A stretch of 64,000 nucleotides of DNA from Rotaria sp. Silwood1. Taxonomy: Eukaryota; Rotifera; Eurotatoria; Philodinida; Philodinidae. The notes beneath the pieces are model-generated. The model did not search any database. It had not been told where the DNA came from and saw only the letters and a list, made by a program, of their open reading frames with translations. The DNA lies in contig CAJNOP010000033.1 in NCBI GenBank assembly GCA_905250075.1, forward strand, positions 1,612,613 through 1,676,612. The letters run 5' to 3'. The position numbers and the translations under genes were made by a program. Position 1 is the first letter of the stretch, and each line of letters starts with the position of its first letter. Positions 48,061 through 60,000 of the stretch are shown piece after piece.

Positions 48061-50435
48061 TCACGATGATTTATTTGAAGAACAGATATTCATCTGACAA
48101 AATCTAGGACATAGATAACGAACATAATCACTTTTACATTCATAATGTAGTGCGTAATCACAAATATGTGCTGGTTCTTTGTCACAATGTACTAGAATAC
48201 AAAGAGATACAATATTTTTTAAAACTAAACTAATTTTACCTATTTCACAATTATTTCCACTAAATGCAGGTAGACAGACACATAAACAATTAGAATCTAA
48301 ATGTCCTCCATTTTGACATTGTTTTTTATTGCAATACTCATATAAATAATCGTAAGTTTTATTATTATTTATCAAGGTTTTTGGTTCCATTTTCTTGTTT
48401 TTGTTATTTTTCATGGTTGCAATTGTTGATGACGTTGTTGATAAAGTTTTACTGATTATATGTTTTTGATTTTGTAATCGACCGTTATTTTGATTTGCTA
48501 AATTTAACATCCAAGAAAATGGTGGCATAGCTAATGTTGGTATTGGTTTTATTAAATCAAATAATTGTTCTTTTGGTTTATAATCAGTAAAATAATATGG
48601 TACAAATGATGAAGTATCATTATCATCGTTATTATGATTTAGAACATTCATAGTTAGTGTTGTTGATAACATAGGATTAAGAAAATAATCATTCATATCG
48701 AAATCTAATTCAGAATTCGTTTCTGATAAATGTTCAACACGTGTTATTGGTGGTATTGTAGTTGTATCAAATATTGACCATTCATCTTGATCTACATTTG
48801 TTAAGTCACTTGTTGACGAAATTAATGTGGAAGTACTCATTGTTATTGTTGTTGTTTTTGTTATTAAAGGAGAATTGTTAGATCCAATCAATGGTGGAAT
48901 TGAAGCATCATTGAAATCCCACCAATTAAGTTGTGTATCTTGTTGAGCAACAGCTAAACCACCAGCTATTGTACTACTACCACCACCAAATGCTTCAATA
49001 AAATCAAAATGTTCCATAGATGGAATTGGAATACTTGATGATTCATATGCAATATCTGTGACTTCTGAAAATTCCGTTAATAATGTTGAAGAAGTACTAG
49101 TAATTGAAATTGTCGTTGTTGTAGTTTTGAAAACGGAAAAATCTGAATTAGGATCTTCCCATACGGCACTATTATCATCATCAATATCAACAGTTGTACT
49201 AATTGGAAGAGTAACAGCCGTAGTCGTAGAACTTTTAATTATTGTTGAAGAATTTTCGATGGTTTCCATTGGAGGAAATTTAATAACAGCTGGTAATTGA
49301 TTATGAAAAATACCTAAATATGATATAATGATCGATATTGAAAGTATTCTTAGAAAAAAAAACCAAGAATTAGTACAAACCCATGATAAAATCAAAACTA
49401 ATGCCGTTACATCTTAAATAAAATAAAAAAGTAACAAAAAACGAATTACTTATCAAAGGAAATTATTTATCATACAGAGATTCTTGACAGAAAAATGCAT
49501 CTGAACCAAGTAATTTATGAAGACCACTTTTAGCATGAATTTGTGGCCATGTTGTTGAACAATCTCGTGTAATTACTATTGTGTAAAGAAAAACAACTGA
49601 CTTAAACAAAAAGAAAATATATATTTCGATGATATACATACAATTATGATCATATGGATTTCGAAAGACCACACAACTTGATGGACATGGACGAATATAT
49701 TTTGATACATAATGTGGATCCAGATATTCACCACAACCAGTTGAACGAGCTGTACACGAATAGCATTGACGTAATTGACGTGGTACAGTACTCATAGGAA
49801 TTAATGGTTGATCTAAATTCATTTGTTATATGTAGGTGATTAAATATAGAACAATAAGAACAATCTACATGTACTAATCCATTGCTTAATATTGATAATA
49901 AGACTCTAATCACTCAAAAACCTATACGAACTAATGTATAAAACTCACCAGTATGCATCACTATAGGAGTATTTCCTGCTAGGATGAATAATTGTTGAGG
50001 AGTAAGTGTTTGTTTAGGAGGTCGTTTCAATTCATTCTTTATTATTCCTTTACGTATCATTGATGCTTCTGGTTGTTCATAAGTACCATTATTACATAGA
50101 AAACTATCACAAAAATACGCTTGTATACCGGGAGTTAATTCATGCCATCCAGTTGACATCGGTGTCATATGACCATATGTCCATGAACATCCACGTCTTG
50201 TGAATTTATCTTCACTTCGAAATAAAACACATTGACCATTACATGGTTCCGTATAAAATTGAAGAATAGCTGTATGAAGAGGTAAATCAGATTGAACACC
50301 ACCAACACATTCAGCAAGTATATTTTCTGAACATAAATAACATCGACCAGCAGCAGCGTCGACAATAATTGTTGGTATTATTAATAGGACAATAATAAAG
50401 ACAAAAATTAATAAACGTATCTCAGTCACAATCAT
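48061..50435 (-). CDS. Secreted Ly6-Ly6-Thr/Ser-rich-EGF-ShKT multidomain protein
   Basis: Model of six exons on the minus strand: 50435-49949, 49812-49642, 49575-49476, 49412-49381, 49313-48240 (or from 49289), 48191-48061; all junctions are GT..AG and in frame, 664 residues. Seen: signal peptide (RLLIFVFIIVLLIIPTIIVDA); two Ly6/uPAR-like three-finger domains, CYLC..(ending YFCDSFLCNN) and CYSC..(ending FFCQESLCN); about 330 residues rich in Thr, Ser and acidic residues (mucin-like stalk); an EGF-like module (CQNGGHLDSNCLCVC, FSGNNCE); a six-Cys ShKT-like module (CDKEPAHICDYALHYEC, CPRFCQMNIC). The last intron is 48 bases and leaves the frame open if retained. The weak point is the join of the Ly6 part to the stalk around 49300-49480; two adjacent genes are the alternative. 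Confidence 0.6.
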
Positions 50436-51680
50436 TCTTATCGAATGATATATGCCTGCATCTAGAGTACAAAGAAGACATATGTGATAAATATCTAATT
50501 GATAGCTGATGAATCTTATCTATCAACATAAACTCACGTTTTTTTATTTTTTATTCAACCTTCGTCAACTATTTTAAAAATATCCGGCCTTGTCCTAGTC
50601 TCATACATCTAAAAAATGATCGAATATATTTTTTTTTATGCATACATTGTTGCATATACTTTTATTGATTGTTACTATAGAACATAAGCTTACGATCATT
50701 TACTAATTACTGTTCAAAACGTGTTTAGATACTGAGGTCGTAATCTTTCACATAAAGAAAGAACAATAGTGAACGCTAAGCTCTTCTTCTTAGTCTTGTC
50801 TTATTTATGTAACCAACGATCAAGACACATCACCTTTCAATTTACATCTCACGTATTTGGTTACATTTACTTCTATTCTTTTAATAAGGGCTGATCCGAA
50901 GTAGTCAAAATTGATAGAGGTGTTACGATATATCGAAAGGGTATAAAGTTTTTTTTTCTAAGAGATCACGAAAACCTTTTGATTTCGCTGGCAAAACGTG
51001 TTCGAGTATCAAGCACTTCAAGATGAAAGCGGATAAGACTTCGTTCATCCCGAAAATATTACAGCTTGATGTCTCGGAATCAATTCAGTAGTGACTTCTA
51101 ATATCATTACGACAGTTTATTTTGTGGCGTCTCTAGATCAAATTATCATGTTATACCTGTATCTTCTAGTGAGATAGCTAGGTTTTTATTGATGTTGTAG
51201 AAGAGTATGGGTGCAACTCGAAAAACTTGTAGTTGCAATATTGTCCGATATCGCTCATGGATTGATTTCAACACAGAAAAAATATTTTGTATTAAAGTGG
51301 TACCAGATACCTATTTCTTTCCTTCCAAGATGAAACAAACAGTTGATTTCTTTCATCCTCATTCATTTTTTAGAAACTTTACTCATTTATTGTTGCAAAT
51401 TATGATGTAACAGGGTTGAATATCTGTGATGGATTAGTATTATTCGTACTCGAGAAAGTTCGTATTAGCTCAGCTTTGATTTTTTTTGCTTAAGTACGTT
51501 GATAGAGGTCGCATCATAACGATCAATAATGAATTCGATATTTTTTTTTATCATAGAAATATTTGAAGAATAGTATTCAAAAAAATTTTACATAGAAGAA
51601 AATCGACATTTTCATAGAAATAAATATTTTATTTTTTTCGACATTTCTACTTAATTGAAACCTTTACGTTGGAGAATTTC
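50436..51680. other. Divergent intergenic region, no gene seen
   Basis: Lies between the minus-strand Ly6/EGF gene and the plus-strand USPL1-like gene, so it should carry both promoters. AT-rich; one 67-codon frame at 51207 has no supporting splice partner or motif. Confidence 0.5.
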
Positions 51681-53730
51681 ATGACTCAAGCAAACAACAC
51701 AGACGTATATAGTTTCATTTTATTTCCAACCTTGAGCATCATTCTACAAATGACGTCGGTATCAAGCGAAACAATATGGTCATCAATGATCGCTGCTCGA
51801 CAGCTTTCAATGACTTATTATACACTTTCTACTTGTTTAACTGATTTCTTACATCGTTATGTTGAAATATCATTATCATCATCACCACAAACAAATAATA
51901 TCTCATCTTCATTATTTCATAACCTTGATAAAACATTATTTTCTTCTTCTCTTACAACAACAAATCAATCACAACTTTTGGATGAATACTCCAATATTTT
52001 ACTAAACATATTAAAGTGAGTAAAACAAAACTTATGTTTCATTTCACTCACTTGTAATCAAAAAGAAAACTCTAAATCCAAGTTTTTCGGTATGAATATC
52101 GGGTGATTAAAAAAACAACAACAAAACTTTCTTTTTATAATAAATAATTTATTTTTATCATTATAGGTAAGAAGAGTATCATCCAAAAGATGATGATATG
52201 TGTAGCTTGACGTCGGATAGTGGCCATAAGTTTGAATAGAATCAGACTTCGAGCTCTATCTGATGACGCTCATATGTCGTCATCTTGCGTGTACGGAAAC
52301 CGGCTTTCAGGTAAAGGGCCGTTGATTCTGTACCGCCAGTTAATTGGTAGTATTCTATACATTTATTTCTCATAAAACAGTTTCAAATATATTTATTTAA
52401 TTGTTGTAGACAAAATTCCTTACATACGAACATCATACAAAATGTTCGTCGTCTTTTTCGTCTCGATTCATTTCTTAAAGAATTATTCACTAGTGAACTT
52501 AACGAATATTGCCAATGTCAAGAATGTGATTGCATAATATCTAATAGGTAAGAAAAGAAAATAAAAGATTTCATTTTAATCTTTTTGATTATTTTTCTTT
52601 TTTCGCTTTCTTTTAGTATAACTGATGTTATTCATGATGTCGGCGAAATACGAACAACATTATTAATTGAATCTAGTCAAATATCTTGTGCATGTTTTCG
52701 ATGTGGAGATCAAAATCAAACAAAAACATTAACATTTAAACAGTAAGTTACATTAATAAAAATAAAATAAAGTTTTTTTTTTAATATACTTTTTGTTATT
52801 ATTGTAGATTTAGTCCTTGTCTTGCATTAATAGTAAATCGTTTAAATATAAATGCAACAGATCAATTAACTAATGCACAAGGTATAACATATGAGTTATG
52901 TTATGTTATTGAATTTGATTCATTATCACGTTCAATAATCAATGTATATTTACGTCAAGGTTGGTTTTTTTTCGTTTTAAATTATTCTTCAAATTATTCT
53001 TGTTTTTTATTTTTGTTTAGATACAGAATTTATTAAAGTTGATGGACAAAATATATCAAGTCGATCATTAACAATAAATAGTCAAGGAAAATTTCTTACA
53101 CTTTGGCTAAGTCGTTCAAGATCGATTACAATTCCTGAACCAACTGAATTACAAACAACAGTTTCACATAATGTTACATTTCTATCTCCACCACAATCAG
53201 CATCATCATCATCACAAATAACATCAAATTCTATAATCAATAATGATATATCTATTCCAATTGAAAGTAAAAATACAAATGATTTGAATGATATTCTAAT
53301 ATCATCAAATACTACATTATATAATAATGAATATAATGATGATGATCATTTTTGGAATTCTTTGATTGAACAATCAACACCAGTTGAAAGTGAAATAATG
53401 TCAACAACAAATAATAATGATGCTGTTAGTGATTTATATTTAACATTACTTCATTCAGCAAATAAAGATTCAACACCAATAAAAGATCGAGTTGAACATG
53501 ATCGTACTGTAAATACACTTGCATCAAATATTCTTTGGCCATTAATAGTTGATCAAACAAATCGACGTAAAGAAAAAAAAACTTCAGCATCATCATCAAG
53601 AACAACAACCATACAAACATTATCATCGAATTCATCAAATGCTAGTTCAACTAGTACAAGAAATCATTCATTTAAACAATTATCGTCATCAGTTAAACCT
53701 CGACGAGTACACCCGTATAGAAACACATAA
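51681..53730 (+). CDS. Divergent USPL1-like (C98-type) protein, probably inactive
   Basis: Five exons: 51681-52015, 52410-52547, 52617-52742, 52808-52959, 53021-53730; 486 residues. The start is the first ATG in frame (MTQANNTD); an upstream coding exon is possible. Seen: two paired-Cys knuckles, EYCQCQECDC and ISCACFRCGDQNQ, then KQFSPCLALIVNRL, then YELCYVIEFDSLSRSIINVYL and EFIKVDGQ. The order (Cys pairs, SP-hydrophobic strand, YxxxxVI strand, final DG strand) follows the C-terminal half of the ubiquitin/SUMO protease fold of USPL1. The catalytic His expected after the VI strand is not present and no Cys box is seen in exon 1. The C-terminal 180 residues are Ser/Thr/Asn-rich and basic. Family assignment is inference; unrelated Cys-rich protein is the alternative. 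Confidence 0.55.
52185..52345 (+). ncRNA. Candidate structured intronic RNA (possible box C/D snoRNA plus hairpin)
   Basis: Inside intron 1 of the preceding gene is an island clearly less AT-rich than its surroundings. ATGATGA at 52190-52196 matches a C box and CTGA at 52260-52263 a D box, 70 bases apart, a usual snoRNA size. Immediately after, GATGACG..CGTCATC (52262-52284) forms a perfect 7-bp hairpin, and GTAC..GTAC (52291-52333) encloses an inner CGGCTTT/AAAGGGCCG stem. The terminal stem of a C/D snoRNA is not convincing, so the class is uncertain. Confidence 0.3.
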
Positions 53731-53939
53731 ACATTTTTTTTTATTTTATTTTGTTTTGTTTGTATTTAAACTTGAAACAGTTGAATCATTATGTGTCTGA
53801 TTAGTGTTAGAAGTATATGTATATTTAAAAAAAAACCAAACATGACTAATTTTTGTTTAAAAGCAAAGATAGAAATTTAAATGTATTTGAATGAAAACAA
53901 ACGAAACACGCCATTGGAAAAGGTTTGTGTTTTCAGATC

Positions 53940-56426
53940 ATGGCCAATGTCGACGAATTATGTCAGTTTGCACGATTAGGTCAAACATTTAAAATTCAAA
54001 AATATTTGCAAACACATAGTGAGTAGTTGAAAAAAAAAGGCAAGCACGAAAAACGTTTGACCCCATGATTTCATTCCGATAGTCATCCAATATAAATCAT
54101 TCATAGGTGTTGATATTAATTCATTGAATTTATATGGTGAATCAGTACTTTCGACAGCTACATATTACAATCAAATTACTACTGTTGAATATCTCTTAGT
54201 CAATAAAGCTGATCCTAAATTGTAAGTTTTATTTGTCGTACAAGTTTTGCTGTTCGCTTTGTTGATAATGATGTGAACATTTGTTTTTTTTTTAAGACGT
54301 CTTTCTGCTGGACATACATCTATTCATATTGCTTGTCGATCAGCTAATATATCTATTTTACATCTATTATTATCAATAAAAAACAATGAAAATAATGAAG
54401 AAGAAAAACAACAAAAAGAAGATAAACATATATATGATTGTTTACGAATACAAGATTATGCTAATTTAACACCAATACATTGGGCTGCTACACAAGAATC
54501 TGTAACAAAACGACAAAAAATTTTTGCTTATCTTGATCAACGAATGCCTGGTGTACTTGATAGTCGATATGATATTAATTGGTTTAATTCGTGGGTTAAA
54601 ACACATCCATGGGTTATCGAAGAAAAATTAACAAAAAATATACTGCCAATGTAAGTCGAGCACTGCACAGTTTAAGTTTTGGATTCGAGAAACTTCGAAA
54701 ATTGTTTTTCACTACCATATAGACATGTGTAGAACTTATAAACTGCTTTTATGAAAGCTAATCTAGTTGACTTCTCTGGTTGGGTAAAGTTTCATATTAA
54801 GATTCGATAACTTAGTCAAGTCTCAATAGAAACCCAGTTTGTATTAAAACACTATATAGTATCTACAGGTTAGAAATCATTGAAATCGGAAAGGGACAGC
54901 TGAGGAGGTTCTCTTGTGAGAAAAATTTACTAGCCCTTACTTTGCAACATATTTATTAGAGAGACTATTAGCATTTATCTATTGATAGCATATAATGCAT
55001 TTTGGCTGTATGAAAAGAGAGCCAACTTTCAGAAAAGTTAGCCCTTAATTACTTAAGTACTTGTGCTTACTCCAATTTCTTCCGTCTTATGATAAAATAT
55101 AAAGCGGGATTTCATAGAACAGTGGCAATAAATAGCGACGACTGTTGGTTTACTCTCATTCTACTCTACTTTGCATATTTTTATTACTACATATATATAT
55201 ATATACTATTTTTGACGATATTTTATAATGAAAATGTCTCTCAGATAATTTTTTTTCTCGAAACTTGTTCATAAGTTTATACCGTGTTCATCATTTAACA
55301 TACGATTAATAAACTGATTAATATGTAAAGTAAAACCACTTGTTTTTTTTATCGATGTAAGTCTGATATAGATCTCTAAATGTAGAATACTAACAGATAT
55401 AGAAATACCTAATAGTTTTTATTTGACGATCAGATTTTTTTCACTGGTTTATTTTAGTTCTCCAAAACAACTTTTATCTAAACTAACAGATACTGATAAA
55501 GTCAATCGACAACACTGTGAACACAGATCATCTTTACCATTATTAAATGAGCCTACTTCAATGAATATGACTCCAAGAACATCGTTGCATGAGTATGAAC
55601 GTACACCAATAACAACAGTTGTTTATGATAACGGTATTGATGAACACAAGAAACGAATTTCATCTAAAGTACGTCTTGTAAGAAGTCATTAAGAATAATT
55701 AATGGATACTAGTCATTTCTTTTTCATATAAAATAGATTGAACATGCTTCTCAAGCACCAAAATTACCACTGACACCTATAACTAGTCGTATAGTAACTT
55801 TCACTCATCATCATACTTCAAAACATGAACATCATCCTAATGAATGTCATAAGCCACCATCAGTAAGAAACATAAACATCAAACAATAAAAATATTACCA
55901 CGATATTTTTTTTTTGTAATAATCTATAAAGAAACAATCATCTATTAAAAACAATATGGCTCCTAATTCACAAAAAACACCTTATTTTCAACGACTTACT
56001 TCAATTGTTAAAAATTCTTTATCTCCCCTTTCTGATCGTTCAACATATCGTGCTGAAAGAGCTCATGTTATACCAACATTTAATTTTCCTCCTTCGTCCA
56101 CATCTATTGAACATAAGCGACACGATTATGAAGATACTACTTCATTCATATCAAGTAAACGACCTTCTCATAATTTACTTTCAAATATTCTTCCATCATC
56201 ATCATCATCGGAGCAAAGTAGTCAACGATCAATAAAAACATTTAGTTTCGATACATCTTATAACTTACAACATCATCATAATACAACAACAATTGAAACA
56301 TATACAAAAAATATTGAATCAGAAGATGAAGATAATGATTATGAAAGTAATCAATTTGATTATTTATGCAAATCAACTTCAACTTTAGGTTTATCGTCAC
56401 CCGGTGCTTATACGTATGATGTTTAG
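53940..56426 (+). CDS. Ankyrin-repeat protein with disordered C-terminal half
   Basis: Six exons: 53940-54018, 54107-54221, 54297-54650, 55458-55668, 55737-55862, 55932-56426; 459 residues, all junctions GT..AG and in frame. Residues about 1-130 hold ankyrin repeats: LNLYGESVLSTATYYNQITT, VEYLLVNKADPKLLRLSAGH, TSIHIACRSANISILHLLLS and, after a Glu/Lys insertion, NLTPIHWAAT. The rest is low-complexity, rich in Ser, Thr, His and Pro, with SPLSDRSTYRAERAHV and basic patches, suggesting a phosphorylated scaffold. No enzymatic domain, transmembrane segment or known C-terminal motif. A specific family is not recognised. It is followed tail-to-tail by a small minus-strand gene. Confidence 0.8.
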
Positions 56427-56634
56427 TAGTTTTTACTTTTTATTTTCTAATCAAATATGTTGTCAGATATTTTATGTTTTGTAACATACATTGATGAACT
56501 GCATTTGAGTTTTTTTCTTCTTTTTATCAGATATAAACATGATAAGAAACTTTTTTTTGTTTTAATTAAAGAATTCATTAATTGCAAAAATCATTTATTT
56601 TATTAATACCCATGAATAATCAATAGGATATTAA

Positions 56635-56960
56635 TCATCGTCGTTCTCTATTTCGTGTTTGATATTCAACTATAGTTGTCGCTAATGCTGTTGGTTCAAG
56701 GGCCATACAAAATGGTTGACTATTTACAACGACTTGAAAACCTATTTTAACTGCTTTCCATGTACCTTTTGCTAATTTCCATGCAATTCGACCTATCTAA
56801 AAATATGGAAAAAAATCAAGAACAAAACCGGAAAATGATTTCATAATAATACCTTTGAATGTTCATGTCTATTATTATTATTATTATTATTGTTATTTTC
56901 GACTAAATATATTGTATCATTTTCACTTCTTCCAACTCTATGTCGACGACGAAGTTTCAT
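56635..56960 (-). CDS. Small basic hypothetical protein
   Basis: Two exons on the minus strand, 56960-56853 and 56796-56635, joined in phase 0; 89 residues. Start MKLRRRHRVGRSEND, then a nine-Asn run from an AAT microsatellite, then WKLAKGTWKAVKIGFQVVV and NSQPFCMALEPTALATTIVE, and a basic end. The splice sites are good and codon choice resembles the neighbours, but I do not recognise the protein. It starts about 110 bases upstream of nothing obvious and lies downstream of GSK-3's stop on the same strand by about 107 bases, so it could also be an alternative 3' exon set. Confidence 0.5.
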
Positions 56961-57067
56961 AGGCACAATTTAAATGCTAGGTCAATAAAAGGATATCATG
57001 TGAAAAACAACATTATACAGAACACAAAAAAAGGTGAGAATAAAAACGAAAAAGGAAAGAGAACAAT

Positions 57068-60000
57068 CTATTTCACTATTAGTTTATGATTATCAATATC
57101 ATGTAGGTCAGTAAGATTGTTTCGTATAAAATCAGGCACAACAGCTGAATATAAATGTGAATTTTTTGATAATTCATTTTCACGAAAATTAAATAATGGT
57201 GGTAAATTACGTTTATTTGGTAATAAAATAGAATGTTGTTTTAATTCAGAAAAAAATTCCGATGCAAGTGCTGCTTGACATGTTAAACGTTCATTTGGTT
57301 TATATTTTAATAATTGTTCAAGTAAAATAAATGCTGATTCTTGTGTACGTTCAGGTAAATAACCACGTAATGTACGTGGTGTGAATGTAATTACAGTTAA
57401 ATCAACTGAACCTGTATAACGTGGATTCATTTCACGTAATTCATCTCGTGTTGGAATACCAATTATTTTTATTATGCGATACATTTGATCACTTGAATCA
57501 ATACCACGAAATATAGCATAACCATTGAGAAATTCAGCTAAACAACAACCTGCTGACCATATATCAACAGCTGTTGTATATTCAGTACAACCAAGTAAAA
57601 GTTCTGGAGCTCTAATTTGTTAGCAATAAATAAAGTAAGATGCATACATCTTTTGCTCTCGAATAAGAGAACTTTCTTTAAACTTTGGGAACGAATTTTT
57701 TGAAAACTTAGCAAAAGATGAGAGGAGTTCGATATGTACCTATGTAAACCATAAATCATCGTAAACATTTGTGCTGTGAGAGAAACTAATTCGACAACGA
57801 AATCTTAATGAGTTAAAAGTGAAGCGGTAAACTGTTTTACAACATGGGAAGAGTTATAATCGACTGCCTGACAGGTGTCATCCTTTTATAATATCACTGA
57901 CGTTCAGTAGAAGATGTTTGGTGGATTGATTCGACGAAAGTACGAGACAACCACGAAAACACTGAGACAAAACTGTTTAATGAACGAAGTGGACACATAT
58001 CCCTGATGAAGATATGGCATCAACTCGAAAGGATTATTTAGGGAAATACTTAGCTCTATGGAATGCCAAGGTTAGCATGTAGATGCTGAAGGATGTGAGC
58101 ATCAAGGAGTGTATCAAACACAAAGGGCGAAAACTATAATAGAATAATGCTCATCAGCAGAACCTTTAACGAATTATTCAGAAAGATGATTCGCCGATAG
58201 CCACAAAATTTAAGAATCGATGGCAAACGAATTTCGAAAAAAAAATAGAAAATCATGTTATTATGGTAGTTTAGGTTTCATGCCCCTAGAGAACTGGTAT
58301 TCATTCAAGAGAATATCGACGATCATTACTATTTTCAAGCCATTGCAAATCGTCATCTCATCGGCTAATCCAGAAAGTAATTCCGCCTATCATCGGGATT
58401 CAAGCAATGCAATCATTTTTACTTTACTATTCCAAATGATCAGTTGATTCTCGAACACTTCGAATATCAATCCAATCGAAAATCTCTAGTCAATCTGTTC
58501 ATGTCACGTTCAGCAGCGAAAACTGGGAAATTTCGATGAACTGAACTTGTTTCTACGTGAGGAGTGTGATACAATCAGCTTGGTCATTCTAAATCATTTA
58601 GTAAAATCAATAAAATCATAATAGATTAGCTTTAATTAATTCGTAGGCAAGAAGAATCACATATTAATTGTAGTACTTTTGTACTTTGTACTATGACTTA
58701 TTTGTGAATATGTTTGGTTTCCATATCTATTGTATCCGCCCTGAGAAGTAGTTCAAAAGCTAAGGGCAAAGATTTTTGCACGTTACTGTGTATAATCAAA
58801 TACTTTCAAAATGAAGTATTCACATACCTATAATAGCGAGTACAAACCTAGAAAAAACAAGAAGATAAATGGTTTTTTTTTGTTTTGAAAATTTCGATCA
58901 ATTTTAAATTTATTTTTACATATGAAACTGATTTTTCATTTTTATTTAATTTTTTTGCACTACCAAGATCACAAATTTTCAATATTCCTGCTTCGTAATC
59001 AACAATCATATTAGCTGGTTTAACATCTCGATGTGCCTATGTAAAACAAGAAAAAAGAATCTAATTTAAACAAAAAGTTTATCTATACAAATACCTACTT
59101 ACAACGCCGTGTATATGAAGATATCCAAGACCTCGTAACATTTGATAACAAAATAATTTAATATAAAATAATGGAAGTATTTTATGATTATGTCGATAAT
59201 TTGATATTAATCGATGAGCACTCATTGGCATATATTCCATAATAAGACATAAAATATCTTTTATGGATGATGAATGAAAAAAATATTTTAATCGAACTAT
59301 ATTTGGATGAATCATTGTTTTAAGTATATCTAATTCTCGAGATTTAAATTTTTCTTCAATTTCAACTTCTTTTATAGCAACGATTTCTTGTGTTGTGATT
59401 AATTTCGCTTTGTAAACTTTTCTATTCAAGACAGATGTATAAATTTATTATGAAGAAAAATATCTTAATAGAAAACAATATGGATAGATAGAGATATATC
59501 CGCCGTTCATTAATTGAAAATCCGAGAAATTCAAGTGGGATTCATTGCTTGAAGCTCCTAAATAGGATTGTATACGTTAATCTTTCTGACTCATTCGCTG
59601 AGGTTGTATCCCTATGTTTCGATCCACTCTCTTGAATTTTACTTCAATAGCTGTCGAGTTTTGGATTTCTGGATGCTAGGTACTGCTAGTCAAATATAAC
59701 TTAACAGGGCATAAAAGTTTAGCACTTCATGTAATTGAGTTTTAATTAATTAGATTTTTTATAAAAACTAAACTGGTTGTGATTTTACTGGAGTATCTAT
59801 TTGATTTTAGAATACTGATTATCTAACTGAATCAATAACAAACATTATTTATGATTAAAAGATCACTTCAAAATTTGTCTTGAATATCAATAACCTCGCT
59901 GATTCATAACCTTTTTGAGTTCAGACGATGCAAATTTGCATCCTAGGAATTGAGACTATGAAGAAGCCAAATTAAAGAAGAGATAATTCTTATTCATGTA

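Noticed and set aside
53549-53800. His/Gln-rich plus-strand frame and opposite-strand frames over exon 5 of the USPL1-like gene
   Set aside because: They are out-of-frame readings of the Ser/Thr-rich coding exon, caused by CAT/ATC repeats.
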